From Rhizobium sp. BG4 (lineage in GTDB: Bacteria > Pseudomonadota > Alphaproteobacteria > Rhizobiales > Rhizobiaceae): 64,000 nt of DNA. A program made the translations under genes and the position numbers. Positions 35,601-46,346 of this stretch are shown in pieces (position 1 is the first letter of the stretch; every line of letters starts with the position of its first letter). Location of the stretch: positions 3,826,001-3,890,000 of the forward strand of contig NZ_CP044125.1 in NCBI RefSeq assembly GCF_016864575.1, written 5' to 3'. The notes under the pieces are model-generated. The model made no database searches. It was not told the DNA's origin and saw only the letters and a program-made list of their open reading frames with translations.

Positions 35601-36049
35601 AGATCGTCAACGAAGACCGGCTGCGGTCGATCGTGGCAACCCCCGTCGGCAAGGATCAGCGAAGCCTGAATGCTGCCGTGAAGCGCGAGATCGATACTTC
35701 GGCGCAACGCTTCCAGCGCGGCTTTGCCCGTATCGTCTCGCAGGGCGGTACCGTCACCATCGAGAACGGCGTGGTGCGCGGCGAGCAGATCGGCGCGACC
35801 TTCCAGGGCGTGATCCGCGATGCCAAGGGCAATATGGACATGACGGGCACCTTCATGCCGGCTTACGGTCTGAACCGGCTATTCGCCGAACTGCCGGTCA
35901 TCGGCATCATTCTCGGCAACGGTACCGACCGCGGCCTGATCGGCATCACCTTCAAGCTGACCGGCAAGTTCGACAAGCCGAACCTGCAGATCAACCCGCT
36001 GTCGATCATCGCCCCTGGCGTCTTCCGCAACATCTTCGAGTTTCAATAA
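32648..36049 (+). CDS. Large AsmA/YhdP-like envelope protein (DUF3971, AsmA-like C-terminal)
   Basis: 1133 residues. A single N-terminal membrane helix (ACCALLFIIIAAIVGVIE, about residues 57-75) is followed by a very long beta-rich periplasmic part with FGTVADASISVFIPFGR-like and 'AGEIPPIRDTSAHFDLKGP' segments typical of DUF3971. The AsmA-like end reads AYGLNRLFAELPVIGIILG and ends LSIIAPGVFRNIFEFQ. Such proteins form bridge-like channels thought to move phospholipids between inner and outer membranes. ATG 32648 is preferred (AAGGAG 13 bases upstream) over GTG 32561. It stands alone between convergent tyrS and divergent bcp. Confidence 0.9.
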   Translation: MSAIRGEKVTFRKKDIVALHELPSAQAEDPMIVHCPPPRSRLRRTAGWTGACCALLFIIIAAIVGVIESGMIDTALSKQAQMALNNAMGPRYKAEVGSTVVRFTSGLRLALEARNVNLIDQQSGEHLSTVEAMRMALDPLALFRGRIAITDVEAEDIALDTALLPAGNPIKLDNLRVDEVPQALESAFSHLDLFDSFAQRGGTDSVRISGINVKLADTANGPVSLVIDDLVFARPTDHSLQLTGEIAINGQPATLDVQAERLGDKTQRFTAKLSHADLTPFAIKRNVLGEIRQGINAFADINISAVRDGEGTDPSLTTGVTLAPGLIYVDGDQQQLSGGQINLNYDFKKETIEIARSQGQFGATTVPFNGGLIDLDRLDPTAGKGFGIDLLVSGGSASPVGSGEQPVPFDIQTSGRFMVATKELQFPGITVSTPLGQLYGSLHAKFGDVSPEISFVGQSQQLQTAAIKQLWPFWMAPKARDWVLKNLFGGTVADASISVFIPFGRLDEAVGKGLKLDENQIKIAFDIANARMNVAGEIPPIRDTSAHFDLKGPRATISIKSGTSFFASGRSVNLGAGSFVLPSTYDKPLMAEMQLGISGSADAVGELLTYKPIQVLQRAGLAPQDLSGKINATVQARFGLVSAQNPPPPDWKASMQLSGVDVGKPISGRKITNLDGTLNADPKQVTLDGKGQIDGVPAEISLLEPVEKNSGITPQRVITATLTNDQREKLLPGLSDIIDGSIKVELTRIDEERQSVDLDLSRAALQLPWVGWAKGSGIPAEATFEVSGPAENTQVKNFKLKGDGFGASGSLNVAKGGLTSADFDSVKLSSLDDFAISIRRSKGVFDVSVSGDTADARPILARLKNGQNGSGDDGGGDSKGGDITVRAKLGQIVGFNDERVRGLDALYMMRDGELQVLNLSGVTDSGEAVVTQMKDGRVLNITTGDAGSVSRFADFYKHMRGGLLNMTVRFGPRGWDGSADVRRFQIVNEDRLRSIVATPVGKDQRSLNAAVKREIDTSAQRFQRGFARIVSQGGTVTIENGVVRGEQIGATFQGVIRDAKGNMDMTGTFMPAYGLNRLFAELPVIGIILGNGTDRGLIGITFKLTGKFDKPNLQINPLSIIAPGVFRNIFEFQ

Positions 36050-36053
36050 AAAA

Positions 36054-36074
36054 AAGCCGGCGCGTGGCCGGCTT
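36054..36074. terminator. Bidirectional terminator between the AsmA-like gene and tyrS
   Basis: AAGCCGGC (36054-36061) pairs with GCCGGCTT (36067-36074) around a 5-base loop. On the minus strand eight T residues follow the stem, so it is strong for tyrS; on the plus strand the tail is TTCCTTTC. Confidence 0.85.
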
Positions 36075-36100
36075 CCTTTCAATCAGATTATCCGGACCGC

Positions 36101-37357
36101 TCAGGCAGCGGGGCGGATCAGGATGTGCTTCTTCTTGCCAAGCGACAGCTTGATCACGCCATCAGCGGTGATCTCGGCACTGCCGATCACCGTGCGTTCG
36201 TCGCTGATCGCCTGATCGTTGATGCGCACGGCACCGCCCTGGACGTGGCGGCGTGCTTCGCCATTGGACGCGGCGAGGCCGGCGCGGACGATGAGCGACA
36301 GCAGGCCGAGGCCGGCATCGAGTTCGGCAGCCGGAATTTCGACCGACGGAAGGTTGTCGGATAGAGCGCCTTCCTCGAAGGTCTTGCGGGCGGTTTCCGC
36401 GGCCTGCTCCGCAGCGGCGCGGCCGTGCAGAATGGCGGTGACTTCCGTCGCGAGGATCTTCTTGACCTCGTTGATCTCCGAACCGGCCAGCGCCGAGAGG
36501 CGGGCGATCTCGTCCATCGGCAGCGTCGTGTAGAGCTTGAGGAAGCGCGATACGTCGGCGTCCTCGGTGTTGCGCCAGTACTGCCAGAAATCGTAGGCCG
36601 AGAGCATATCGGCGTTCAGCCAGACAGCGCCGGTCGCCGACTTGCCCATCTTGGCACCGGATGCGGTCGTCAGCAGCGGCGAGGTCAGCGCGTAAAGCTG
36701 CTGTGTCCCCATGCGGTGACCGAGGTCGATACCGTTGACGATGTTGCCCCACTGATCCGAACCACCCATCTGCAGACGGCAGTCGTAACGCTTGGCCAGT
36801 TCGACGAAGTCGTAGGCCTGCAGGATCATGTAGTTGAATTCGAGGAAGGAGAGCGACTGCTCGCGATCCAGGCGCGTCTTGACGCTGTCGAAGGACAGCA
36901 TGCGGTTGACCGAGAAATGGCGGCCGACATCGCGCAGGAATTCGAGGTAGTTGATCGAACGCAGCCATTCAGCATTGTTGATCATCAGGGCGTCCTTCGG
37001 ACCTTCACCATAGGTGAGGTAGTTCGAGAAGACGCGCTTGATGGAAGCGATGTTGCTCTCGATCGTGTCGACCGTCATCAGCTGGCGCGACTCTTCCTTG
37101 AAGGAGGGATCGCCGACCATGCCGGTACCGCCGCCCATCAGCGAGATGGCGCGGTGGCCGGTTGCCTGGAACCAGTGCAGCATCATGATCTGGATCAGCG
37201 AGCCGGCATGAAGGCTCGGCGCCGTCGGATCGAAGCCGATATAGGCCGTCACGGTTTCCTTGGCGAGCAGATCGTCGAGGCCGGATTCATCGGAGACCTG
37301 ATGAATGAAGCCGCGCTCTTTCAGTGTGCGCAGGAAATCGGATTTGAACTCGGACAT
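36101..37357 (-). CDS. tyrS: Tyrosyl-tRNA synthetase
   Basis: 418 residues, class I aminoacyl-tRNA synthetase that charges tRNA-Tyr. It shows [18 protein letters not shown] (HIGH-type), [33 protein letters not shown] and the KMSKS variant [12 protein letters not shown]-terminal S4 RNA-binding domain lies at about 355-415 ([15 protein letters not shown]). ATG 37357 ([17 protein letters not shown]) matches the family start; the open frame continues upstream with non-family residues. Divergent from anmK. Confidence 0.97.
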   Translation of the reverse strand: MSEFKSDFLRTLKERGFIHQVSDESGLDDLLAKETVTAYIGFDPTAPSLHAGSLIQIMMLHWFQATGHRAISLMGGGTGMVGDPSFKEESRQLMTVDTIESNIASIKRVFSNYLTYGEGPKDALMINNAEWLRSINYLEFLRDVGRHFSVNRMLSFDSVKTRLDREQSLSFLEFNYMILQAYDFVELAKRYDCRLQMGGSDQWGNIVNGIDLGHRMGTQQLYALTSPLLTTASGAKMGKSATGAVWLNADMLSAYDFWQYWRNTEDADVSRFLKLYTTLPMDEIARLSALAGSEINEVKKILATEVTAILHGRAAAEQAAETARKTFEEGALSDNLPSVEIPAAELDAGLGLLSLIVRAGLAASNGEARRHVQGGAVRINDQAISDERTVIGSAEITADGVIKLSLGKKKHILIRPAA

Positions 37358-37476
37358 GACTTCGTCTCTTGAGGCTTCGGAGGGAATTGAGATCGGCACT
37401 TGTTGAAGCGCCGCGGCGCGTTTAGCACTGTTTTGCCGAAAGTGCACTATTCGGCGGCACAGTTTTTGGAGGAAGC

Positions 37477-38613
37477 ATGCCCGGAGTGAGAACCGCGATC
37501 GGCCTGATGAGCGGCACGTCGATGGATGGGATCGATGTGGCATTGCTGCGGACGGACGGCGACGGCTTCGTCGAGCGCGGGCCGTTTCTCGGCGTTTCCT
37601 ACGATCCGGCTTTTCGCGAACGGCTGAAAACGGCACTCGAGCAGGCGAAGGCGATCAAGAACCGGCAGGAACGGCCGGGCGATCTCGCGGCCATCGAACG
37701 GGAGCTTACGCAGCGGCACGCAGCTGCCGTTAGGGAGTTTTTGCAACAGAATGCAATGGAGGCCGGCGCTATCGATGTTCTCGGCTTTCACGGTCAGACC
37801 GTCCTGCACCGGCCGGACGAGGCCTTGACCGTTCAGATTGGCGACGGCGCACTTCTCGCCCGCGAGACCGGTATTGCGACGGTTTACGACATGCGGGCGA
37901 ACGATATGGTTCATGGCGGCCAGGGCGCGCCGCTCGTGCCTGCCTATCACGCTGCGCTGGCCGCCAATATCAGCAATGCGAAGATGCCGGTCTGTTTCGT
38001 CAATATCGGCGGTATCTCCAACCTGACCTATGTCGGCGCCGATGGTACGGTGATCGCCTATGACAGCGGCCCCGGCAACACGCTGATCGATCAGTGGGTG
38101 GAGGCCCATGCCGGGATACCCTTCGATCAGGGTGGCATGATCGCTTCCGAGGGCCATGTCGTCAGCGAGCTGGCCGAGCGTTATCTCGCAAGCCCGTTCT
38201 TTACCGCGGCAAAACGGCGATCGCTCGACCGCAACGATTTCCTGCCGCCGCAGGGACGGGATGCGGAGCTTGCTGATGGCGCGCGCACGCTTGCCTATGT
38301 GGCGGCGGCATCGATCATCAAATCGGCCGGTCACCTGCCGGTGATGCCGGCGCTCTATGTGATCTGCGGTGGCGGACGGCTGAACAGGGTGATCATGCGC
38401 GATCTTGCGCAGCTGGCTGCAGAGCATCGGGCGACGGTGATTTCGGCGGAAGAAGCCGGTTTCAACGGCGACGCGATGGAGGCGGAGGCTTGGGCTTATC
38501 TGGCCGTGCGCTCGCTCGAGGGGCTGCCGTTGACCTATCCGGGCACGACGGGTGTCCGGGAAGCGGTGAGCGGTGGTGTGCTGACGGAGGCTATCGATGC
38601 AAACGATCCTTGA
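37477..38613 (+). CDS. anmK: Anhydro-N-acetylmuramic acid kinase
   Basis: 378 residues. It phosphorylates and opens 1,6-anhydro-MurNAc released from peptidoglycan, so the cell can recycle its wall. Motifs: [20 protein letters not shown] near the N-terminus, [59 protein letters not shown] and [19 protein letters not shown] precedes ATG 37477. It overlaps the downstream acetyltransferase gene by 17 bases. Confidence 0.97.
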   Translation: MPGVRTAIGLMSGTSMDGIDVALLRTDGDGFVERGPFLGVSYDPAFRERLKTALEQAKAIKNRQERPGDLAAIERELTQRHAAAVREFLQQNAMEAGAIDVLGFHGQTVLHRPDEALTVQIGDGALLARETGIATVYDMRANDMVHGGQGAPLVPAYHAALAANISNAKMPVCFVNIGGISNLTYVGADGTVIAYDSGPGNTLIDQWVEAHAGIPFDQGGMIASEGHVVSELAERYLASPFFTAAKRRSLDRNDFLPPQGRDAELADGARTLAYVAAASIIKSAGHLPVMPALYVICGGGRLNRVIMRDLAQLAAEHRATVISAEEAGFNGDAMEAEAWAYLAVRSLEGLPLTYPGTTGVREAVSGGVLTEAIDANDP

Positions 38614-39118
38614 GACGGAGCGGCTGCAGTTCCTGATGTGGCAGCCGGACGAGGCACCATTGGTTCATGCCCTGCATTCGACGCTGGCGACGAGCCGCTT
38701 CATGTCGGGTGGCCTGCCTTGGACGATGGAACGCTGCCAGTCGCGCATCGAGCAGTGGATCGACGAACAGGATGATGACGGCACGACGAAATACAAGGTC
38801 GTGGCCAAGAGCGACGGGCGCTTTGTCGGCCGTGCCGGGATATCTCTGCATGACGAGGAGGCGCGCGAGTTCGAGCTCGGCTACGCATTCAATGAGGACG
38901 AATGGGGAAAGGGCTATGCGACGGAGGCGGCGCGGGGACTGATCGCCTGGTTCCTCGGCAAGGGCTTCAGCGACCGCTTGATCGCCTTCACGCATCCGGA
39001 GAATTTTGCTTCCCAGCACGTGCTGCGCAAAGCCGGCATGCGGGAGATCGAGCCGAGGCTGATCGATGGCTTCGTGGCGCCGACCTTCGAGATCGGCGCC
39101 AGCGATATCAAGGCTTAG
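38597..39118 (+). CDS. GNAT-family N-acetyltransferase (RimJ/RimL type)
   Basis: 173 residues beginning [20 protein letters not shown], the usual opening of RimJ/RimL-like GNAT enzymes. The acetyl-CoA loop is [19 protein letters not shown], and the C-terminal motif is [18 protein letters not shown]. Substrate is unknown; related proteins acetylate ribosomal protein N-termini or small amines. GGAGG lies 6 bases before ATG 38597, inside the end of anmK. Convergent with the frameshifted hydrolase gene, overlapping it by 4 bases. Confidence 0.9.
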   Translation: MQTILETERLQFLMWQPDEAPLVHALHSTLATSRFMSGGLPWTMERCQSRIEQWIDEQDDDGTTKYKVVAKSDGRFVGRAGISLHDEEAREFELGYAFNEDEWGKGYATEAARGLIAWFLGKGFSDRLIAFTHPENFASQHVLRKAGMREIEPRLIDGFVAPTFEIGASDIKA

Positions 39119-39791
39119 CGAATACGCTTGGCGGCCGGTTCCGGCACCAGTTCGCCGTTCAGGCGGCGGTCGAGGTAGTCCTCGCACTCGGCCATCAGCG
39201 GCTCGACCTGGCCGTTGAAGAAGTGGTTGGCGCCCGGAACAGTGCGGTGGGTGATCAGAATACCCTTCTGCGTCTTCAGCTTCTCGACGAGGCCGTTGAC
39301 GTCTTTTTCCGGGGCAACCTTGTCCTGTTCGCCGTTGATGATCAGGCCGGAGGACGGGCAGGGCGCCAGGAACGAGAAGTCGTAGGTGTTCGGCTGCGGA
39401 GCGATCGACATGAAGCCTTCGATCTCCGGGCGGCGCATCAGGAGCTGCATGCCGATCCAGGAGCCGAAGGAGTAGCCGGCAACCCAGCAGGTCTTCGAAT
39501 CGGGATGCAGGCTCTGCACCCAGTCGAGCGCCGAGGCGGCATCCGAGAGCTCGCCGGCGCCGTGGTCGAATTCACCCTGGCTGCGGCCGATTCCGCGGAA
39601 TTGAAGCGCAGTGTCGTGAACCCGCGCTTCTGGAACATGTAGAAGAGCTGGTAGACGATCTGGTTGTTCATCGTGCCGCCGAACTGCGGGTGCGGGTGCA
39701 GGATGAGGGCAATCGGTGCGCTTTTTTCCTTGGAGGGCTGGTAGCGGCCTTCAAGACGGCCGGCAGGGCCGTTGAAAATGACTTCGGGCAT
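39115..39791 (-). pseudogene. Alpha/beta hydrolase gene broken by a single-base frameshift
   Basis: Read in two frames this encodes a ~225-residue hydrolase. Frame one, from ATG 39791 (GGAG upstream), gives MPEVIFNGPAGRLEGRYQPS through LILHPHPQFGGTMNN to TTLRFN. From about 39600 the homologous product continues in another frame: FRGIGRSQGEFDHGAGELSD, then VAGYSFGSWIGMQLL with the nucleophile Ser, and GANHFFNGQ with the catalytic His. Reading AATTCCGCGG as AATTTCCGCGG restores one frame throughout. It is either a real recent mutation or a sequencing slip in a short T run. Family: small cytosolic hydrolases of unknown substrate. Confidence 0.85.
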
Positions 39792-39833
39792 CGGTACTCC
39801 GGGTTTTATTTTCGCGTTCGGACTGCGCAGACT

Positions 39834-39848
39834 TGACGGACGTTGTCA
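39834..39848. promoter_or_regulatory. Weak candidate RirA (IRO-type) site, TGA-N9-TCA
   Basis: TGACGGACGTTGTCA fits the spacing TGA-N9-TCA described for RirA operators in rhizobia, and it lies next to the Irr-type site before the suf operon. The inner bases are GC-rich and not AT-rich as usual, so this may be chance. Confidence 0.3.
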
Positions 39849-39852
39849 GCTT

Positions 39853-39882
39853 TTCTAAAACGCAGTTTAGAACAATTCGAAA
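39853..39882 (+). promoter_or_regulatory. Irr-type iron control element (ICE) before the suf operon
   Basis: TTTAGAACAATTCGAAA at 39866-39882 matches the Irr/ICE consensus TTTAGAA-N3-TTCTAAA at 13 of 14 defined positions. A further half-site, TTCTAAA (39853-39859), forms an inverted repeat with the same TTTAGAA across 6 bases, giving three half-sites. It lies 113 bases before the first suf gene in a divergent intergenic region. Irr is the iron/heme-responsive repressor of rhizobia. Confidence 0.75.
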
Positions 39883-39994
39883 CTTTGCATGGCACGCCAC
39901 GCAGTGTGAAAGTGTCATAAGGCAAGCCCGGCGGAAATTTCAAGAAAAATGAGCCGGACCACCGAAGCAGAAACCAAGCGCAGGACTTGAGATC

Positions 39995-41161
39995 ATGGCG
40001 CCGCCCCGCCTTTATCTTGACTGGAACGCGACATCGCCGCTGCATCCCGCAGTGCGCGAAGCAGTTTTGCGCGCTATGGATCTGTTCGGCAACCCCAATT
40101 CCGTGCATGGCGAGGGACGTGCCGTTCGCGCCGCAATTGAAGGCGCGCGTCGCGAGGTTGCCGCCCTTGTCGGGGCCGAGCCCGCGCATGTCATTCTGAC
40201 GAGCGGTGCGACCGAAGCCGCCAATATGGTGCTGACGCCGGAATTTCGCATGGGGCGCACGCCGCTCGCGGTCGGTCATCTCTATTACAGCGCCGTCGAG
40301 CATCCCGCCATTCGCGAGGGTGGACGCTTCCCAAAGGAAAAGACCACCGAGATTCCGGTGACGTCGGATGGTACCGTCGATCTTGCGGCGCTTCAGGGCC
40401 TGCTTGCCGGTCACGATGCCTCATCCGGTCTGCCGATGGTGGCGATCATGCTCGTCAATAACGAGACTGGGATCGTCCAGCCGGTTCGCGAGGCAGCCGA
40501 GATCGTCAAGGCGCATCGCGGCCTTCTCGTCGTCGATGCCGTGCAGGCCGCAGGGCGGATCGAGATCGATATCAATGCGCTCGGCGCCGACTTTCTGATC
40601 CTGTCGTCGCACAAGCTCGGCGGGCCCAAGGGCGCCGGCGCTCTGGTGTCGCGCGGCGAGATCCTGATGCCGAAGCCGCTGATCCATGGCGGCGGGCAGG
40701 AAAAGGGTCACCGGTCGGGGACCGAGAATTCGCTCGCCGTCATCGGCTTCGGCGCGGCTGCCGCACAGGCGCGATCGGATTTCAGCGAACGGAACGGCCG
40801 GATTGCGGCCTTGCAGGCGCGGCTGGAAAGCGGCATGCGGGCAGCGGCACCCGATGTGGTGATCTACGGCGCCGATGGTCCGCGTGTGTCGAACACGACG
40901 TTCTTCACGCTGCCGGGCCTGAAGGCCGAGACCGGCCAGATCGCTTTCGATCTCGAAGGTGTGGCGCTTTCGGCGGGCTCTGCGTGCTCCTCCGGCAAGG
41001 TCGGCGAAAGCCATGTCCTCGTTGCCATGGGCCATGACCCGAAGCTCGGCGCGCTGCGCATTTCGCTCGGCTTTGCGACCAGCGGCGAGGATATCGACCG
41101 GGCGCTTGCCGCCTTCGGAAAAATTGCCGGACGGCGCAGGCCGGCCGGGGAGGCGGCCTGA
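39995..41161 (+). CDS. Cysteine desulfurase (NifS/IscS type), first gene of suf operon
   Basis: 388 residues, PLP-dependent class V enzyme that takes sulfur from cysteine for Fe-S cluster assembly. It starts MAPPRLYLDWNATSPLHPAV. The PLP lysine is in LILSSHKLGGPKGAG, the His-rich AVEHPAIREGG motif is present, and the active cysteine is in SAGSACSSGKVGESHVL. It is of the IscS/NifS subgroup and distinct from the SufS at 45095, so the operon has two desulfurases, as is usual in Rhizobium. Controlled probably by the Irr-type site upstream. Confidence 0.95.
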   Translation: MAPPRLYLDWNATSPLHPAVREAVLRAMDLFGNPNSVHGEGRAVRAAIEGARREVAALVGAEPAHVILTSGATEAANMVLTPEFRMGRTPLAVGHLYYSAVEHPAIREGGRFPKEKTTEIPVTSDGTVDLAALQGLLAGHDASSGLPMVAIMLVNNETGIVQPVREAAEIVKAHRGLLVVDAVQAAGRIEIDINALGADFLILSSHKLGGPKGAGALVSRGEILMPKPLIHGGGQEKGHRSGTENSLAVIGFGAAAAQARSDFSERNGRIAALQARLESGMRAAAPDVVIYGADGPRVSNTTFFTLPGLKAETGQIAFDLEGVALSAGSACSSGKVGESHVLVAMGHDPKLGALRISLGFATSGEDIDRALAAFGKIAGRRRPAGEAA

Positions 41162-41204
41162 CCGTCTCACAAAATTGCGGAAACGGAAATTTCCGCTTGC
41201 CATC

Positions 41205-41224
41205 AGGGCTGAAAAGGCCCTTTT
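41205..41224 (+). terminator. Possible attenuator hairpin between the desulfurase gene and sufB
   Basis: AGGGC (41205-41209) pairs with GCCCT (41217-41221), loop of 7, followed by TTT. A second self-complementary stretch, GCGGAAA/TTTCCGC, precedes it. The stem is short, so this may be a weak partial terminator that sets the ratio of the first gene to sufBCD, or may be incidental. Confidence 0.35.
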
Positions 41225-41305
41225 GGCCCACTACATAAGGGGCAATCAGAAAATTGCCCGCACGACAGCCTGCCGGACCTTTAGCCGGCGAGATTGGAGA
41301 ACGAC

Positions 41306-42775
<1,470 letters not shown>

Positions 42776-42849
42776 CGCTGTCTCTGCATTGATTATTCGA
42801 GGGCGCGGTTGGGCGCGCCCGTTTCCGAACGCTTTTATGGAACAAGAAC

Positions 42850-43605
<756 letters not shown>

Positions 43606-43627
43606 TTAAGGCGGAAAGGACGTGTCC

Positions 43628-44902
43628 ATGAACATGCAGACCACGAGCCGCCTGACCGCCGCGGAAGCTGCGCTCATCGAGGCTTTCAACAATCAGTTCG
43701 GCGAGCTGCCGGGCGACGGCGCGGTCACCGCGACGCGCGACCGCCTGCTCGACGACATCAAGAAGTCCGGCCTGCCGACGCGCCGCGTCGAGGCCTGGCA
43801 CTATACCGATCTGAAGAACCTGCTGCGCGCCATACCGGCCGTTGCCGGTGATGCTGCCTCGAAGACGGTGAAGCCGCTCGTCGAGGGTTCTTCGGTGCTT
43901 TCGATCGTCCAGGGCCATGTCGATGCCAAGGCTTCGGTCGGCGGCATCGAGATTTCGAGCTATGCCCAGAGCCTGCTCGATGGTTCGGCTGCGACCTCTC
44001 TCGGCGCGCTTGGCGCCGACGATGCGGTTGGCCGGATCAACGGCAGCTTCGTGCGCGACGGCTATGTGATCGACATTCCGTCCGAAACCGAACTGGAGCA
44101 GCCGCTCGAGATCGATATCGTCCATGCCGGCGGCCAGATCCATACGCGTCTTCCGGTCACCTTCGGCGCCGGCGTCAAGGGCACCGTCATCGAGCGTCAC
44201 CTGTCGGTGACCCCTGATGCGGCGCTCGTGTCCCATGTCAGTGACATCACGATCGGTGACGGCTCGGAACTGACCTGGATCATCCTGCAGCAGCAGGGTG
44301 GTGACGACACGCATCTCGGCCAGATCCGCATCGATCTCGGCGCTGACGCGAAGCTCAAGCTTTTCGTCATCAATGCCGGCGGCAAGCTGGTGCGTCAGGA
44401 GCTGCATATCAAGGCGACGGGCGAGGGTTCCGATCTGACGCTGCGCGGAATCAACCTGCTCGGCGGCGAAACCCATACGGACGTCACCATGGTTCTCGGC
44501 CATAACGTGCCGAATACCGGTTCGACCGAGATCATCCGCAACGTCGTCTTCGATCGCGCCAAGGGCGTGTTCCAGGGCATGATCCGGGTTGCCCCGGACG
44601 CGCAGAAGACCGACGCCAAGATGGCCTGCAACACGCTGCTGATGTCCGATGATGCCGAGTTCTCCGTCAAGCCGGAACTTGAGATCTTCGCCGACGACGT
44701 GCAGTGCGGCCACGGTGCGACGGTTGCCGATATCGACAGCAACCACCTCTACTACCTGATGGCTCGCGGCATTCCGGAGAACAAGGCGCGGGCGATGCTC
44801 GTCAACGCCTTCGTTGCCGAAATCGTCGAGGAACTGGAGGACGAGGCTCTGGTGGATGCCCTGGAAGGCATCATCTCCGCCTGGCTTGAAAAGCACGCCT
44901 GA
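43628..44902 (+). CDS. sufD: Fe-S cluster assembly protein SufD
   Basis: 424 residues, paralogue of SufB and partner in the SufBC2D complex, needed for iron acquisition. It shows 'RVEAWHYTDLKNLLRAIP' in outline, then the conserved C-terminal core with DDVQCGHGATVADIDSNHLY, YLMARGIPENKARAMLVNAF and VAEIVEELEDEAL. ATG 43628 follows GGAAAGGA at a good distance; GTG 43622 overlaps that site. It ends 192 bases before sufS, a gap that holds a palindromic repeat element. Confidence 0.97.
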   Translation: MNMQTTSRLTAAEAALIEAFNNQFGELPGDGAVTATRDRLLDDIKKSGLPTRRVEAWHYTDLKNLLRAIPAVAGDAASKTVKPLVEGSSVLSIVQGHVDAKASVGGIEISSYAQSLLDGSAATSLGALGADDAVGRINGSFVRDGYVIDIPSETELEQPLEIDIVHAGGQIHTRLPVTFGAGVKGTVIERHLSVTPDAALVSHVSDITIGDGSELTWIILQQQGGDDTHLGQIRIDLGADAKLKLFVINAGGKLVRQELHIKATGEGSDLTLRGINLLGGETHTDVTMVLGHNVPNTGSTEIIRNVVFDRAKGVFQGMIRVAPDAQKTDAKMACNTLLMSDDAEFSVKPELEIFADDVQCGHGATVADIDSNHLYYLMARGIPENKARAMLVNAFVAEIVEELEDEALVDALEGIISAWLEKHA

Positions 44903-44930
44903 GGGCGCTGGCGGAGGACAATCTCTCCTC

Positions 44931-45016
44931 CGTCATCCTCGGGCTTGTCCCGAGGATCTAAGCCGGTTCAGAAACGTAGACGTGGATAGATCCTCGGGAC
45001 AGGCCCGAGGATGACG
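44931..45016. repeat. Paired palindromic intergenic element (RIME-like) between sufD and sufS
   Basis: A 28-base unit at 44931-44958 (beginning CGTCATCCTCGGGCTTGTCC) recurs inverted at 44989-45016 with 27 of 28 matches; each unit is itself a palindrome around CTCGGG/CCCGAG. The two copies flank 30 bases. This is the shape of the mobile-type intergenic mosaic elements known from rhizobia. RNA from it would form a long stem inside the suf transcript. Confidence 0.85.
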
Positions 45017-45094
45017 TAGCGCAGGCGGTAACGGCTGCGAAACCAAAACCTTCTGCGGTAGCTCCTCTAAGGAGCGACATGAAAGGGTCTGAAA

Positions 45095-46336
45095 ATGGAC
45101 CAGACAACGCCCGTAACCACGTATGACGTCGAAGCCATTCGCAGGGATTTCCCGATCCTGGCGAAGGAAGTGTATGGCAAGCCGCTGGTCTATCTCGACA
45201 ACGGCGCGTCGGCCCAGAAGCCGCAGGCCGTCATCGACGCGGTGACGCATGCCTATTCGAACGAATATGCCAATGTGCATCGCGGTCTGCATTTCCTGTC
45301 GAATGCCGCAACCGAGGCCTATGAAGCTGCGCGCGAAAAGGTGCGGCGCTTCCTGAATGCGCCTTCGGTCGATGATATCGTCTTCACCAAGTCGTCCACC
45401 GAGGCGATCAATACGGTCGCTTACGGCTGGGGCATGCCGAAGATCGGCGAGGGCGACGAGATCGTCGTTTCGATCATGGAGCATCACTCCAACATCGTTC
45501 CCTGGCATTTCATCCGCGAGCGCCAGGGCGCCAAGCTGGTCTGGGTTGATGTCGATGACGACGGCGCTTTCCATATCGAGGCTTTCGAAAAGAGCCTGAC
45601 TGAGCGCACCAAGCTCGTTGCCATCACCCATATGTCGAATGCGCTCGGCACTATCGTTCCGGTCAAGGAAATCTGCCGCATCGCCCACGAGCGCGGTATT
45701 CCGGTACTGCTCGACGGATCGCAGAGCGCCGTCCATATGCCTGTTGATGTGCAGGATATCGACTGCGACTGGTATGTGATGACCGGCCACAAGCTCTACG
45801 GTCCGTCGGGGATCGGCGTCCTCTACGGCAAGAAGGATCGCCTTCGCGAGATGCGCCCGTTCCAGGGCGGCGGCGAGATGATCTTCGAGGTCACCGAAGG
45901 CAACGTCACGTATAATGAGCCGCCGCATCGTTTCGAGGCCGGCACGCCGCCGATCGTTCAGGCGATCGGTCTCGGCTATGCACTGGATTACATGGAAAAA
46001 GTCGGCCGCGAGGCGATCGCGCGCCACGAGGCGGATCTGACGGCCTATGCGACCGAGCGGCTGCGCGAAGTCAATTCGCTGCGGGTCATCGGCAATGCGC
46101 CGGGCAAGGGCGGCATTTTCTCCTTCGAGCTTGCAGGCCTGCATGCCCATGACGTCTCGACGGTTATCGATCGGCGTGGTGTTGCGGTTCGCGCCGGCAC
46201 GCATTGCGCCATGCCGCTCTTGAAACGCTTCGGCGTGACCTCCACATGCCGTGCGTCATTCGCCATGTATAATACCCGCGCCGAGGTCGATGCCTTGGCC
46301 GATGCGCTGGAATATGCGCGCAAGTTCTTTGCTTGA
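45095..46336 (+). CDS. sufS: SufS-type cysteine desulfurase
   Basis: 413 residues, PLP enzyme giving sulfur to the SUF machinery. It shows AIRRDFPILAKEVYGKPLVY, LDNGASAQKPQAVIDAV, NVHRGLHFLSNAATEAYE, VVSIMEHHSNIVPWH, the PLP lysine in VMTGHKLYGPSGIGVLYG and the persulfide cysteine in VAVRAGTHCAMPLLKRFG. Start ATG 45095. A short overlapping frame from ATG 45079 with a better ribosome site (AAGGAG) ends after 15 codons inside this gene; it may be a leader. sufT follows after 10 bases. Confidence 0.97.
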   Translation: MDQTTPVTTYDVEAIRRDFPILAKEVYGKPLVYLDNGASAQKPQAVIDAVTHAYSNEYANVHRGLHFLSNAATEAYEAAREKVRRFLNAPSVDDIVFTKSSTEAINTVAYGWGMPKIGEGDEIVVSIMEHHSNIVPWHFIRERQGAKLVWVDVDDDGAFHIEAFEKSLTERTKLVAITHMSNALGTIVPVKEICRIAHERGIPVLLDGSQSAVHMPVDVQDIDCDWYVMTGHKLYGPSGIGVLYGKKDRLREMRPFQGGGEMIFEVTEGNVTYNEPPHRFEAGTPPIVQAIGLGYALDYMEKVGREAIARHEADLTAYATERLREVNSLRVIGNAPGKGGIFSFELAGLHAHDVSTVIDRRGVAVRAGTHCAMPLLKRFGVTSTCRASFAMYNTRAEVDALADALEYARKFFA

Positions 46337-46346
46337 GGATACCGTA

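Noticed and set aside
45079-45126. 15-codon leader peptide overlapping the sufS start
   Set aside because: It has a good ribosome site but no conserved content such as a run of regulatory codons; may only help coupling, so not listed as a gene.
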